This document shows, in pieces, positions 1 through 11,240 of a DNA stretch of 64,000 nt. The DNA lies in NCBI GenBank assembly GCA_036768485.1, contig JAVLUZ010000157.1, forward strand, positions 12,152,342 through 12,216,341, read 5' to 3'. This DNA is from Mermis nigrescens (taxonomy: Eukaryota > Nematoda > Enoplea > Mermithida > Mermithidae). Below the pieces are notes generated by a model that ran no database searches, was not told where the DNA came from, and worked only from the letters and a program-made list of their open reading frames with translations. The stretch's first letter is position 1; every line of letters begins with the position of its first letter. The position numbers and the translations under genes were made by a program.

Positions 1-94
1 AGAATATTATGAACGCTGAAAAGAGTAATTTTCACGGTAGTTCCGTCCTAGCATAAGTTTACTTTCCTCGGATTTTTTACGCTTAAGTCTCTAG

Positions 95-1560
95 ATCCAG
101 GCACGTAGCTGGCCTTCTGAATTTGGGGGGACTAAAATTTTGAACTCAAGTATCTCAACAACTACTAGTAGATGAGCAAAAATGATGGTGTTCTTTAAGC
201 GTTTCTCACCGAGCTCTACCAATGGAGAAGAGAAAAATTTTAAAAAGCTTCAAATAAATTTAACTAGAAATCTATCAAATAAGTTGCGTAAAACGACTTT
301 ACAAAACATTTCGAAACATTATGCCCAAGCTTGATCATGTGCTTAACCCGTTTTGTACTCAATTAGTACATTGTAGAGAAAAACAATACAGAAAATGAAA
401 AATTCCGCGCAACCAAAGTTTGACGCATTCATTACGTCTTGCTGAAACTCGGGCTGCTCAGAAAACAAAAGTAGTACAAAAACAATAAATCCAGCGCGAA
501 GCGCCCGAAAATTTTGGGATTAGTAGCTCAAAAGTGTGCAAAAATCTATTCTGACAGTCTTTCAAATGCGCTTCAAGAATTTTCAATTTTATCCTTTGGG
601 GGACACTTGTAGAAAGTACTCATACTTCCAAAACTTTGGGGTACTAGTCCCTCCTATCCTTCCACAGCCATACATTTAACAGGGGGGATAGGGATCCCCA
701 CCCAAAGCCCCCATCTCCCAAAGCCAGAAACTTTTTGATTCCCATTTTTGGAGATAATTAAATTTTTTGGCCGCTTTTGTACAAAAATTGGAAGGCATCT
801 ACTCCCCCTACAAATGGCCGGGGATCCCTTAATTTGAATTTTGAGCCGTTACATGTATGTCCGTCCGTCCATAGCTACGTGTTTGCCTAGATCGTTCCGG
901 GTAGATGCACGTATCTTTTAAAGATTTTTCGAGCAGCAAAAAAGCAGGTACGAAAATTACCTCTATTCACATTTTTGGGGCCAATTTTAAGCTAATGAAA
1001 AATTGACTTAGCTCATGCTAGTTTTGCTTACCTTTAGGATGTAAAAAGTTGTCATATACAAAGGTGCACCTTAGAGAGCACGAAACATGACAATTACAGT
1101 GTATAATGTTATGAAGTTAATTTTTTAGTCCTTTTTCAGGAATTCGATAAAATGACAAATGTGGTACATCACTTCAAATAATCTAAGCCTGAAGTCGATA
1201 TAAAACGCGCATTTGATGACAAAAACATCGCAAGACCGTTTTAAATAAATGGCTTAATGAATTGTCGTTTGGAAGAGTCGAAAAACTAAAATTAATTTTT
1301 GCTGCACACGAAACATTGTGGAAAACAAACATTTTCAGTTATCAAGCAATCGGCTAAATGCGGCTTTTAGGCATCTACAGTCAATCTGGTACCGTAAAAC
1401 TTGACGTATTACTCTATTTATTGATTTGATGCATGCGCAACGTTTCGTGAAATAGTTTTAGATTTTATGTAAAATCCTTAAAAGTAACGAGACGCAATTA
1501 ATTGATACGCGTTGGTTTCTGAGCAAATAAGGTTCGATTCAAAATGTATCCCACTATATT
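95..1560. repeat. Diverged interspersed repeat (family E) and gene-free flank
   Basis: No coding region is supported here. Bases 95-860 resemble 30065-30745: both have a stretch about a non-clear 'tagcc/tagct' start, a 'cgagctctaccaatgg' type phrase, a GCGCGAAGCGCC hairpin (493-505) and a 'ggggatcccc...ccaaagccag' block. This is an old dispersed repeat. From 860 to 1560 the sequence is AT-rich and nothing is recognised. A short reading frame near 1560-1680 on the minus strand might be a last exon of the next gene, but its only support is an AG and I do not call it. Confidence 0.5.
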
Positions 1561-1792
1561 CCGAAATGAATGAAATTTTCTAAGTCGTTTTTGCTGTTGC
1601 TCCAGTCCACGGGTAGCACAACTCAAAGCAAAAATTCTGTCGACAAAAATCGGTCACTTTTTGAAGTTAGCTGCAGAATTATAGGAAATTATTGTATAAT
1701 AAAAATTTACTTACAGATTACGAAAGTAAATGGTCTTTAAAATAACATAAGTTGATGATAGTTTTGCATGCAATAGTTTAATATTTACTTAC

Positions 1793-2008
1793 TTTGATTA
1801 CAGAAGATGATGGTGTACTACTGGCGAAGAACGGCTGTTTCACGGCGAGAGTTTTGGATTTAATAGCCGGCTTAGCCCGGCTCTCCACTTTAGCTTTGCT
1901 CTTACTAGCCATACGCTTTGTTATCGCGTTCCAATTTAATCGTTCAGGTGTGTAAGGCAAGGCGTCATCGGTCGCCTTAGATAAAATAGCTGAGATGCTT
2001 AATTTCAA
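1793..2008 (-). CDS. Exon of unrecognised protein (exon B)
   Basis: A 72-codon open stretch read on the minus strand with a perfect GTAAGT donor directly after it (donor G at 1792) and a possible AG acceptor at 2009-2010. The residues look like real coding: a helical start (LKLSISAILSKATDD), then a basic Lys/Ser/Arg-rich region, then a Ser/Thr/Pro end (SSTPSSSVIK). Both ends are phase 0, which matches the proposed donor of the exon at 5952-6142. The family is not recognised and no domain can be named. The downstream terminal exon is not identified with confidence. Confidence 0.5.
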
Positions 2009-2299
2009 CTTATGTACATGACAGGGCAGAGTAACATATGTAAAGCATGCAATATTATTTCAATGATAGAAATTATGCTCAAAATATCGTAATACTAACG
2101 TTTTGGCGTAACGTTATAACATATACAAATCTTTGACGGTTTGTTAGCCACCTTGTACACAACTCAGCATACATGCCTCAAACAATTTAATGGTATTTTG
2201 TTGTTTTTAAATTTCGCATTAGTTCTCGAAAAGGAGTGTGAAGAGTGTAAACATTTGCTGTTGTAAAGACATATTTTGGTTGCGTTTTTGCATTCTTTA

Positions 2300-3700
2300 T
2301 GTCTGCCAACAACTCCGGTTATGAGTCCCAAGCAATTTTTTCGGAGAAAAGTACTACGGCTTAAGGGCTATTTTCTGCTTACAAGTAAACTTTTGTACAT
2401 TCAATATGAAGTTAGATCTAGGGGTTTAAACTTTACACACAAGAAGATAATGTAAAAAACCGATTTTGTCTAAGATTTATCCACCAACTTCTCCGATTAT
2501 ATGTCGGGATAAATTAAATACAAAAATAATAAAGTGTGTTTTAAGGACTACACGTCACAGCAAACCGCGTTAAAAAACGCAATATTGAGTTATTTATGGG
2601 GGTGTAAAATTCGAAATCAGGGTTGCGGAATGGACGAAAAAACACCTTTTTTCCGTATTTTGATTGGTAAATATCTCAGATATTTTGCGGAACAGAAGTT
2701 TTCCACATACTAACGTACTACAATTTAAAGGCTACAAACTGGCCCAAACCGAATTTCTTTACACTCAATGGAAAATTAGGTACAGATTTGCAAACTTTAC
2801 AATGTGGTGGATGATGGAAAATACGTTTTGTCCGTTTTTTGTTCGCTACTTTCACTGTTTACAAGTCGGGATAGGTCGAATAAAATAAAAATAAAGTACT
2901 TTCAAAGGGGTACACGTCACAGCAAATTGCGTTTATTTACATTAATATTTAGCTTTTTCGGGAGGCGTAAAGTCAAAAATTTGGGTATGTTAAACGAGTT
3001 TCTGTCTTGTTTTTTCTGCCAAGTTCTCCAGTTATGAGACTAAACATGATCTGGAGTCTAAAAATATACGAGAAATCAAACGTGATACGCCAGTCGGGCG
3101 CGTTTGTTTACACTAAAGAGTGGTGTTAAGTGGTTTACATCTAATGTGAATTTGTATTCAAGCCATTGTGGAGACTTAATTTTTTCATAAATGTTGATCG
3201 TAATATCAAAATGACGAATCCGACTAAAATCTTCTTTACACTCTGTGGTTGTGTAAAGTTTACACTGCAATTAACTTCAGTTCAAGAGCATTACGGAAGC
3301 TTTTATCCAAAATGTTCTACGTAACGTCACAATTACGAATCTGACTGTTAGTTTTCTCTAAATGTAGTTATTCAAAGCTTGCGCTATTCATTTATTATTA
3401 ATGTGTAGTTTACACTACAAATTTATTTTACTTCCAGAGCGGTGCAAAACGTGAATTTTTTTCAAATTATGTTCTGTAAGGTCATTATTACGAATTTGAC
3501 TGTATGCTTTCTTTGAACTCAGTAGTTATGTAAAGTTTACACTGAAAATTAAATTTAGTTTTAGAGGTTGCAGAAGCTTAATTTTGTTTTCTAAGTGTTC
3601 CATGTAACGTCAGGATTTCGAATCTGAGCGTAAGTGTTCTTTAAACCTAATATTTGCGTAAAGTTTATGCTGAAAACTTTTGATCTGTTTGAATAAGGTA
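2300..3700. repeat. Degenerate tandem arrays rich in 'taaagtttacact'
   Basis: From about 2340 to 3060 two or three diverged copies of a ~370-bp unit can be followed (phrases 'tcgggata', 'cacgtcacagcaaa', 'gcgttt'). From about 3170 to 3680 a shorter unit of ~130 bp recurs, with the phrases 'gtaaagtttacact', 'cgtaacgtca' and 'acgaatctgac'. No coding potential is visible. Confidence 0.55.
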
Positions 3701-3842
3701 AGGTTGTCTTCTTAAAAAAGATAATGCTGATGTTAAGAACGATATTGTTTTCAGCGTTCTTGGACTGCTGTCATTATTGTGGCATGTTACCGTATGCGTT
3801 TACTTACTGATTTATTAAAAATCATGCTAACTAAAAGTAGGC

Positions 3843-5654
3843 ACTAGCAAAGAAAAAGGATCTGGTATACAATTTACCCGCCACCGTTTTTAGCCGATTC
3901 AAATAAGCTACAGTGACCAAACTTTACACAAAAATTATCAAACACGTTCTGACTCGCATCAATAAAAATAGTGTTGGTCACTGTAGCTTATTTGAATCTA
4001 CAGTGTTGGTCACTGTAGCTTATTCGAATCGGCTAAAAAACGGTGGCGGGTAAATTGTATACTAGATCCAAGAAAAATCCTCCGATGGAACAAAAAAAAC
4101 GAAAATACTTGGGATTGTGGTTTATAAAAGATGTAAAAGGAGGGGTACTAGGAAAAAGCTAAATACGTGCATATATGTCTAAAGTCGCAAAATCTGTTAA
4201 AAATCAGACTTTCTCTAAGGAACGCAAAAAAATCGAAGTATATTCTGCGGCCTCTGAAGAAATATAATCTTCTTTAAATCATTTTCAATGCTTCACATAA
4301 GAGTGTATAAATACGATCTAAAATGTATACTTTTTGTGAACTGCTTGTAAGTTGCAACGCTGACTTGCTTCACATCGTGACTGATCAAAAACTATCTGCA
4401 ATTGTATTTAAAGGTGTTTTATTTTATGATGAGCATTATAGCAAGCAAACTTGGATCTTTCGAACAATTTACCCGCCACCGTTTTTTAGCCGATCCATAA
4501 CAGCTGCAGAAACGAAAGTTTACATACAACTAACTTATGACTTTTTGTCTTTACACCTGCAAAATAATTAAGTTTTGTCGTAAAGTGCACATCTGGCAGT
4601 GTAAAGTTCGAGACTAAATAGACATAAAAATTGTTTATAAGAAAATTTCGCCCACCGTTTTTCTTGGGGTAAAAACATTTCACAAAATTGAAATTTTATG
4701 TACACGCACAACTATTCAACTTCTATTTAACGAGTATAAATAAATTATAGAATATTATGACCACATTTATAAATTCGCAAATTTACGGCGCGAGCATGAA
4801 TAAAGCAATATCTTTCATTATCTTTTCAGACAAACGATTCTCGTTCTTGTTACGATCCTCTTTATCAGTTAAACTAATGGTCAATTTTGTGGCCATTACG
4901 ACAAAATAGACCATTGGAAAGTATTCCGCGATCTTGTAGAAATTTTACAGCCGACGACTTATCCAGTAAAATTCTATATAATTCTAGAAATCGCATAAGT
5001 GGTTTACGAAGCCAGCCGGCAGCAACCATAAATTCAGTTTAGTAAATATAAAACGTGTTGTAAACTACAATTGAAACTCAGTATAAACATCAGTTTACAT
5101 CGTATTTTGCTAATTTTTTGTGCAGAAGTCAATAAAGGTATTTTACATTCATACCTAAAATTTGATTACTGTATCTTTATTTCGTCACTCAAAAGACGGT
5201 GTTGGGGAAATTGTTCAAAAGACCCGCAAACTTGGCGTCAATTACTTAGTACACACAATCGTTCATCTGTTTCACATGAGCTTACGCGTTTCCTACTGCT
5301 TTAAACCAACAATTTCTTTGATTGTCTTGAATGCATCGACGTTTGCTATTTCATTCAATTGGCTTACAAAGTTGCTCCTACTTTACTCATCTACTTTTCC
5401 ATAGCTACTGCATAGCTAACTTGATGCTTTTTCAATCGTGTTTTGGTTTAATAGTTTATTTCAATCTGCAGGCCGCAGAATTTACTTCGATTTTTTGTTT
5501 TGCTTAGAAAAAGTCTAATTTTTAACAGATTTTGCAACTTTAGACATATACATAGGTAGCTTTTACCTAGTCCCCTCCTTTTACAATCTTAATAATCCAT
5601 TATCTCAAGTACATTCGTCTTTTTTATTCCATCGGAGCATTTTTCTTTGCTAGT
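3843..5654. mobile_element. 1.8-kb element with ~190-bp terminal inverted repeats
   Basis: The outer sequence ACTAGCAAAGAAAAAT at the left returns inverted at the right end (5639-5654). The arms remain alignable inward to about 4262 and 5465, where 'ttctgcggcct' meets its complement. The left arm is lengthened by the Merlin-type MITE at 3858-4069. No convincing target-site duplication was seen and the interior (4262-5465) has no recognised transposase. The class of transposon is therefore unknown; a foldback-like non-autonomous element fits. Confidence 0.7.
3858..4069. mobile_element. Merlin-type MITE (212 bp)
   Basis: The element starts GGATCTGGTATACAATTTAC and ends with the inverted form GTATACTAGATCC. 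It is flanked by the perfect 8-bp duplication AAGAAAAA (3850-3857 and 4070-4077). The termini match the larger transposase-bearing element at 8388. A piece of the right arm ('ttggtcactgtagctta') is duplicated inside it. A decayed fragment of the same terminus lies at 4453-4497. Confidence 0.88.
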
Positions 5655-5951
5655 ATTCTATATTTTAATATCAAGTTAAGGAATGACCTCAATTTAGTAG
5701 AAAAAAATGAAACAGACTATATTGATGCCCGTAGTAAAGTTTGCACGATCTCTCTCTCGATATGGTTTTTTATAAACATAATCGTTATATTGAAGGGCAA
5801 TTCAACAATTGGCAAAGTATTTATATTGAATTGACTTTATTTCCAAAACTGCATTCCACATGTATCAATCTCTAAAATGTTCACGTCGATCAGACTAATT
5901 GATTGCATATTAAAACAATTTATTCATTACTCTGGTAGCCGATTTCTTTAC

Positions 5952-6142
5952 ACCAACTACAGCAGACACGTTAGTCTGGGCCTCTTCCAAAAATACATGA
6001 CGTCTGCGCTCAACGTCCGCGTCGTACATATCCATTTGACCTTGAAGCATCAGGGCCACATTACTTTGCTTACTGTCATCGGTGCTAAGTTTACGAGATT
6101 CGGAGAAATCACTTAGTAACTGCAATATGTTTGCTCGTGATG
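5952..6142 (-). CDS. Exon of unrecognised protein (exon A)
   Basis: The acceptor is 'tttcaattttag', followed by an open frame of 63 codons and a possible GTAAAG donor (G at 5951). The peptide is charged and helical (SRANILQLLSDFSESRKLS, then QGQMDMYDADVERRRHVF, then LEEAQTNVSAVVG). The first codon is completed by an upstream exon not identified. The exit phase is 0, matching the exon at 1793-2008 across a 3.9-kb intron. An alternative is that the frame simply runs to the stop at 5910. No family is recognised. Confidence 0.45.
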
Positions 6143-6319
6143 CTAAAATTGAAAGAATACCTACAATAACAATAAATTGACAAATATAACTGCATTAGTG
6201 AAGGTCTATCGAATCTTGAAAACGAATAAACGAGATTCCAACATGCCGCAAAAGCTAAGGTTTAGTATGCAGATCACATTGTTCCCCCGGAAGGACGTTT
6301 TTTCTTATTCGGAACGGTA

Positions 6320-6390
<71 letters not shown>

Positions 6391-6396
6391 ATAATA
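6320..6396. repeat. (AAT)n microsatellite
   Basis: An almost pure run of AAT/TAA trinucleotides with one interruption. It lies upstream of exon A of the unrecognised gene. Confidence 0.95.
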
Positions 6397-6432
6397 ATAT
6401 ATTATGACAATTTTTCATTGAATATGCGATAG

Positions 6433-6730
6433 CTACAGCCTAATATACACATCATGGGAATTCTGGGGAAGGGGGTAAAATTTTGGAGTGTCTTCTTTGG
6501 TAGCAGAAATACGAAAAAATTTCATAAATAAAAAAATTGAGTAGATTGAACAAAATATAGTTAAAGACATTTGTGTATAGCGCGAAACGCCGAAAATTTG
6601 ACACTTTTGAGCAAATACACAGCTAAAAACGCTTAAAAAGCACCTAGGGGGGTGAAAAAATTTGTGGATGGATGAAAATTTTCCCGAATGGAGAACCCCA
6701 ACCCCCATTCCCCCCAAGGTCATGTATAGC
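6433..6730 (-). repeat. Family F interspersed repeat, reverse copy
   Basis: It shares with 22563-22945 the order (read on the minus strand) 'gctcaaaag', 'aaattttcggcg', a degraded palindrome, 'actatattttgttcaa', 'gcactttaaaattt' and 'cagaattcccatg'. Open frames here come from this repeat, not from a gene. Confidence 0.65.
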
Positions 6731-6924
6731 TACAGCGTCTTAAAAACTTTTATGATGAGTTTGTGTGATTTTCAGCTGTTGTGCTATTCCATTGTTCATC
6801 CGTTTTTGGTTACAAATTTGTGCTATACATTTTTCCTTTTCGGTACTCGTCCGTTATACCTCACATCGATTTTTACAATTTCTCCGATCGATTATTGTCT
6901 TTTTCCTAAAATTAATTTTGGAGT

Positions 6925-6995
6925 TACTGGGGCTCGAACCTGAGATCTTTGATTGGTAGTCAGTCGCTCTAACCACTGAGTCATCCGGCTGCAAA
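6925..6995 (-). pseudogene. tRNA-like sequence (tRNA pseudogene or SINE head)
   Basis: Read on the minus strand it has a good A-box-like stretch (tgactcagtggttagagc) and a B-box-like stretch (ggttcgagccc) at tRNA spacing. The anticodon stem is broken after three pairs and the acceptor strands do not pair (5' GCCGGAT is not met by its complement). It is therefore not a working tRNA. A tRNA-derived SINE or a dead copy is likely. Confidence 0.6.
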
Positions 6996-7128
6996 TTAAA
7001 ATTTGGAAATTCTTAGATAAACAATTTTTCAAGGCGCTTCAGTCTGGTAATTGCATCAGTAGTCTTTGCAAGTTTCAATTAGCTCCCATAATAATCTTAA
7101 GCTGGAACAAAATACACTTCCTGTAATT

Positions 7129-7148
7129 CAGGCTTAGGCTTAGGCTTA
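7129..7148. repeat. Three TTAGGC units
   Basis: The run 'aggcttaggcttaggcttag' holds three copies of TTAGGC, the nematode-type telomere unit, immediately before the end of a Tc1-like element. The array is far too short to be a telomere. Confidence 0.6.
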
Positions 7149-7920
7149 GTTACAGTGCCGCTCAAAAGTTTAAGGCCACCAACAATTTAAACGCAGTGAC
7201 TGTTTTAATCGTAAATTCTTAACTAATTATTAATCAAAAATTTTAAAATTAAGCGGAGCCAAGATTAACAAGTATCATCAATTAACAGTCAACAAAAAAG
7301 AATTGTTTAAAAGCAAATCCAACAGCCTTTAGCTTGAACCAATGCTTGTAAACAGAAGTCATCTATTTAGCAAATTTAATAATTTTTATTCGGTATTGAA
7401 CCCCAGATATCCTTCGTTTGTTGAATCATTTTTGCTGGTAAAATGCACTTGAAAATTACGTTCCTGCGGTTCCTCTTTCTTTATTCACCAAATATTTTTA
7501 ATTGAGTTGAGGTCATCGGGACTGTAGAGGTCACAACAATAAAGGTCAAGCGTCACCCTCAGAATACGCAAGTGGTTTTCGCCTTGTGTTTTGGATCATC
7601 CATCACCCTACTAGAAAAAAAATTAATGGATGGATGTTCCTGGGCAGTCACCAAGGAAAGAACCAAGTGCTCATCAATGAAGCAAATGTTTGAAGTGGCA
7701 GCAAATTAAGGGTTAGAAAGAAAGAAAACCAAATCACAACATCATAGGCTACAAATGAACTCAACTGCATTCTCCTCTGTGTTTGACAGTCTATTTTTTG
7801 TCTGAATAACTTCAAAGTAAAATAATCAAATTTCAACTCATCGGAAAAGAAAGCCTTTGAAAAATCGAGAAAAGTCAAACGAACGGAATTCTGTTCATCT
7901 CGATCACAAGTCTTTTTATG
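7149..7920 (-). pseudogene. Tc1-like transposon remnant with decayed transposase
   Basis: The end at 7149 reads TTACAGTGCCGCTCAAAAGT, typical of Tc1-family termini (TA followed by CAGT). On the minus strand, decayed transposase pieces are visible. FSDELKFDY at about 7840 corresponds to the Tc1 'SDESKF' block. DDPKHKAKT at about 7600 corresponds to the 'DNDPKH' block. A 'SPDDLNSIKNIW' stretch at about 7500 follows it. Frames are broken by stops and shifts, and the opposite terminus was not found, so the copy is truncated and dead. Confidence 0.8.
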
Positions 7921-8079
7921 ACAACCCTATCATACGATAAAGATACCGACTGTTTGTCTGTCTCAAAACTAATGATCTACAATCAATAGATACTTCACCC
8001 TGCACGTCCTGAGCGGTCAATCTTCAATTTTTAAGGAAATTCGCATTAGGTCACACGGTACTTTAGTGGATAATTTTGA

Positions 8080-8270
8080 GGACCACCCCGGGTCGAGAAA
8101 GCAGTAAAGGGAAGCTGCACTTGTGTGGCGGATGGTAACAGCTTTCTGTGCAGTCACACCGGCCCCGTGACCCAGACTCAGTCTAGTTCAGACGCGCTGG
8201 CCTGGCCTAGGGCTGTGAATCGGGAGATAGGCACCTGCACCTACAGCAGAGGTGAATCAAGTAACTTCAT
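8080..8270. other. GC-rich island of unknown origin
   Basis: About 190 bases with much higher GC than the surroundings. It has no clear frame signal and resembles none of the repeats recognised elsewhere in the window. It could be a SINE body, a captured exon or a non-coding RNA; nothing decides between these. Confidence 0.35.
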
Positions 8271-8607
8271 GCTTAGAGGATTTTACCATATTACCATAAT
8301 TAAACTATTTGTGTTTCGTAAGTTTGTTTTGTATGACACATCGATTTATATTGAGATATTCGGCTATTACTTTTTGGAATAATTTGGGGATCTAGTATAC
8401 AATTTACCCCCACCGTTTTTAGCCGATTCATATAAGCTACAGTGACCAAACTTTACACAAAAATTATCAAACACGTTCTGACTCACATCAATAAAAATAG
8501 TGATCTACAGTGTAAACTAACACTCAATATCAGTGGTGTAAACTTAGTTGGTTTAAACATTTTTGGATGATAGGGATAAATTAGCGGTATTGTGTATGTA
8601 GCGAAAA

Positions 8608-9464
8608 ATGCGACTTTTGGATTTGGACAGAAGTTTGCCTGATAAATTATCCACAGTACACTTTTTACAAAAATACGATATTTTGTCGAGTGGCCGCTTT
8701 TGTCGAAATGGACATGTTATGAATCTTTGTGACACGCGGGACAGGTGGAGATGTCGTGCCCGAGAATGTCGGCAAGATATTCCGCTTAAAAAGGACACGT
8801 GGTTGGAGAATACTAATTTATCTTTCAAGGATGTTATTTTGTTTACCTATTGTTGGGCGCATGAGATGACGAGTGTGGAATTTTGCGAAAGGGAATTGTT
8901 GATTAGCCACAAGACTGTTATCGACTGGAATAATTTTATGAGAGAGGTGTGTGCCTGGACTTTGCTGCAAAATCCGATTATGATTGGTGGTGCAGGATTG
9001 ACTGTGGAAATTGACGAATCGTCATTTTCTCATTGGGTCGTGTTTTGCCTTCCCAATGGGTTTTCGGTGGTATTTGTAGGGAAACCAGTGAGTGTTTCCT
9101 TTATGCTATACTCGACCGTACTGCGGATACTTTGATAAAACTTATTAAAGAGTGCATTCGTCCGGGGACCGTGATTATGTCCGACCAATGGGCATCCTAC
9201 CGTACTAGTAAAGATGCCGGTTTTACTCATTTGTCGGTTAATCACTCGTTTAATTTTGTTGACCCAGGTACTGGTGCTAACACGCAAAAAGTAGAATCAA
9301 TGTGGGCTAGAGCAAAAAGCTCAAATAAAAAGAGGTGTGGTACAAGCAGAGACTTGTTAGATAGCTATTTATGTGAATTTATGTGGCGAAAGCGCGTGCA
9401 GAAGGATGATTGCAAATTCGAACGTATTTTAAAGGACATAGCGCAATTTATGCCAGCTCCGTGA
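8608..9464 (+). pseudogene. Merlin (IS1595/ISXO2-type) DDE transposase, frameshifted
   Basis: The start codon at 8608 opens a frame with an N-terminal zinc-binding block (FCRNGHVMNLC, then WRCRARECR), a helix-turn-helix-like region (VEFCERELLISHKTVIDWNN) and the first catalytic Asp in VEIDESSF (about residue 136). A frame change then occurs near 9030. The next frame carries GRVLPSQWVFGGICRET, the second Asp in MSDQWASY, the block THLSVNHSFNFVD, the catalytic Glu in KVESMWARAK and FMWRKR, ending at 9464. This order is characteristic of the ISXO2-like DDE domain that defines Merlin elements. Compared with the family, four or five residues between ESSF and GRV seem to be lost along with the frame. 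The protein cuts and joins transposon ends; this copy is probably inactive. Confidence 0.88.
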
Positions 9465-9761
9465 AATTGTTTTGCCCATTTTCGAAATTAGTTGCTCATT
9501 TTAATATTAGTGTGATAAGCGTTAGTTCTATCTAATAAATTATTAGTTATTTGTTTAATGTAGGATGTTGAATGAGTTACCACAAAAAACTGCTTTGTTT
9601 GAAACCCACCGAATCGTTTACAATTTTTAGATGCCGTTAGTACGTTGTAAACCGTGAGTGTAAAGCAGTAAGTTTACACCGTAAGTTAATCAATTTTGCC
9701 AGATTAGTACAATAGGCTTATAGTTATCTCATTGTAAAGTTTGGTTACTGTGGCTTATATG

Positions 9762-9987
9762 TGTAACGGGGGCGCCGCCCTCCCACCGTTACGTGAGCAA
9801 AATTTTACCCGCACCGGTTTCCCGGATCTTCCGCTCTGATTCGCGTGTGTAGTACTAATCGACTACTCGGGCTCTTGCTCACAACTGCGCAAAGTATTAT
9901 ATAATATTAAGAAACAATGAAACATCAACGTCACGGGTTAAACTTCAAAGTAGGCATTTCTAGCTGTGTAGTAGCACTCCTGCTACA
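9762..9987. mobile_element. Solo LTR (226 bp) inside the Merlin 3' inverted repeat
   Basis: Begins TGTAACGGGGGC and ends GCTACA, that is 5'-TG...CA-3'. It is flanked by the 4-bp duplication TATG (9758-9761, 9988-9991). It splits the inverted-repeat phrase 'ggcttatatg|gatcagctaaaa', which is continuous in the left arm. The features fit a solo LTR or TRIM-like element of Ty3/gypsy type. Confidence 0.8.
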
Positions 9988-10032
9988 TATGGATCAGCTA
10001 AAAAACGCTGGGGATTGATTGTATACTAGATC

Positions 10033-11240
10033 TGTAGATAGTGTATCTACACGTGCCGTTAATTGTACGGCCATTGCGCACCTTAGTGCGCCTATTCCGA
10101 CCATCCGGTCTTTTGGTTCGACTTTGGCGATCCAGCCATATTTTCAGATCATCGATAGTACGACATGCGGAGGCATTCCGACCACGCAGTGTCAATTGGT
10201 TGGACTCTTGTCGCTACGTGTCGCGAGGGATAGGAAGATGCGACTTTTACTGTGGAACCCCTACAAGTCCCCTATCAATTTTTACGTTTGACCGCTATTC
10301 ACGTTGAGCCTGTGCGGAGACCCGAAAAATCTATGTGCAAGCAGCACCCATTTTTGTTATAAAAACATTATACAATATTTTTCTTCATATATTACTGTAG
10401 GCCATTCCCCCTACGATTATTAGTTTAGCTTGGTGGCAGAGTAGCCTTTATAATTACATGGCGTGTCGTTTCCGACTTTATCAGCGCCTAAGACTGTACA
10501 TTTGGTTTGATTCGGTAAAAGCTAGAAAATCAGCTGTCTAGAGGTGCACTATACCGCAGGCAGTTAGGAATTGGGAATAGGCCGGCCTCAACTTTATTTC
10601 TCGCCGGATTTCGTTGGGTAAAACCTTTATTTATCATTTCGTGCAAAATTCATAATTCCTCTTTCGAACCAAAAATCTATAAAAATTATTACATAATTTT
10701 TATAGTGGATGACAGCCCGGAATAGAGCTCTTTTTTGTTGTGTTTTAAGTACAGAGTGCTATTGGAACCGGAATTTATAAGTAGTTTCGCCATAGGTAAT
10801 CTGGCGCGAAACCTTTTCAATTCTTTTCGCGAAAAATTATTCTTTTGGTCTAAAAAGGTCCAAGGACCTAGGGCGAATACCGGGGTTATCTAATTACTCC
10901 TGGTTAGGATCTGCGGTCGGCATCTCCATCCCATAATCTCCATAAGTACCGGACCAGATTACGTCCGTGGAGATTTTAGGTAGTAGGCATTTAGGGTCAT
11001 TTTGGAAGAGTGCAGGTTTTTACCGCAGCTTCTTGACCAGCGCTAGCTGTAGCATAGGTACTTAGGTAAGCCCCGAAGGTACTTACTGGGGTTCGTTGCT
11101 TTGGTAGTTGTTGTGTGTTGGGTATCTTCCCCGACGGCGTGCTGTCGGTTTAGTTATCCGTACATACTTCAAGTACTTAATCAGCCAACTCGTTTGCGCG
11201 CGCTAAGACAACTCCAAGGTAACAACGCCCATAAGTTACA
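10033..11240. mobile_element. Solo LTR (1208 bp) in the last bases of the Merlin element
   Basis: Begins TGTAGATAGTG and ends AAGTTACA, so TG...CA. It is flanked by the 4-bp repeat GATC (10029-10032, 11241-11244). Removing it restores the Merlin end GTATACTAGATCC followed by that element's duplication. There are no long frames and the base composition is more balanced than in flanking DNA. Internal retrotransposon genes are absent, so recombination between two LTRs is the likely origin. Confidence 0.8.

Noticed and set aside
6925..6995. Functional tRNA gene
   Set aside because: Acceptor stem unpaired and anticodon stem broken; kept as pseudogene/SINE.
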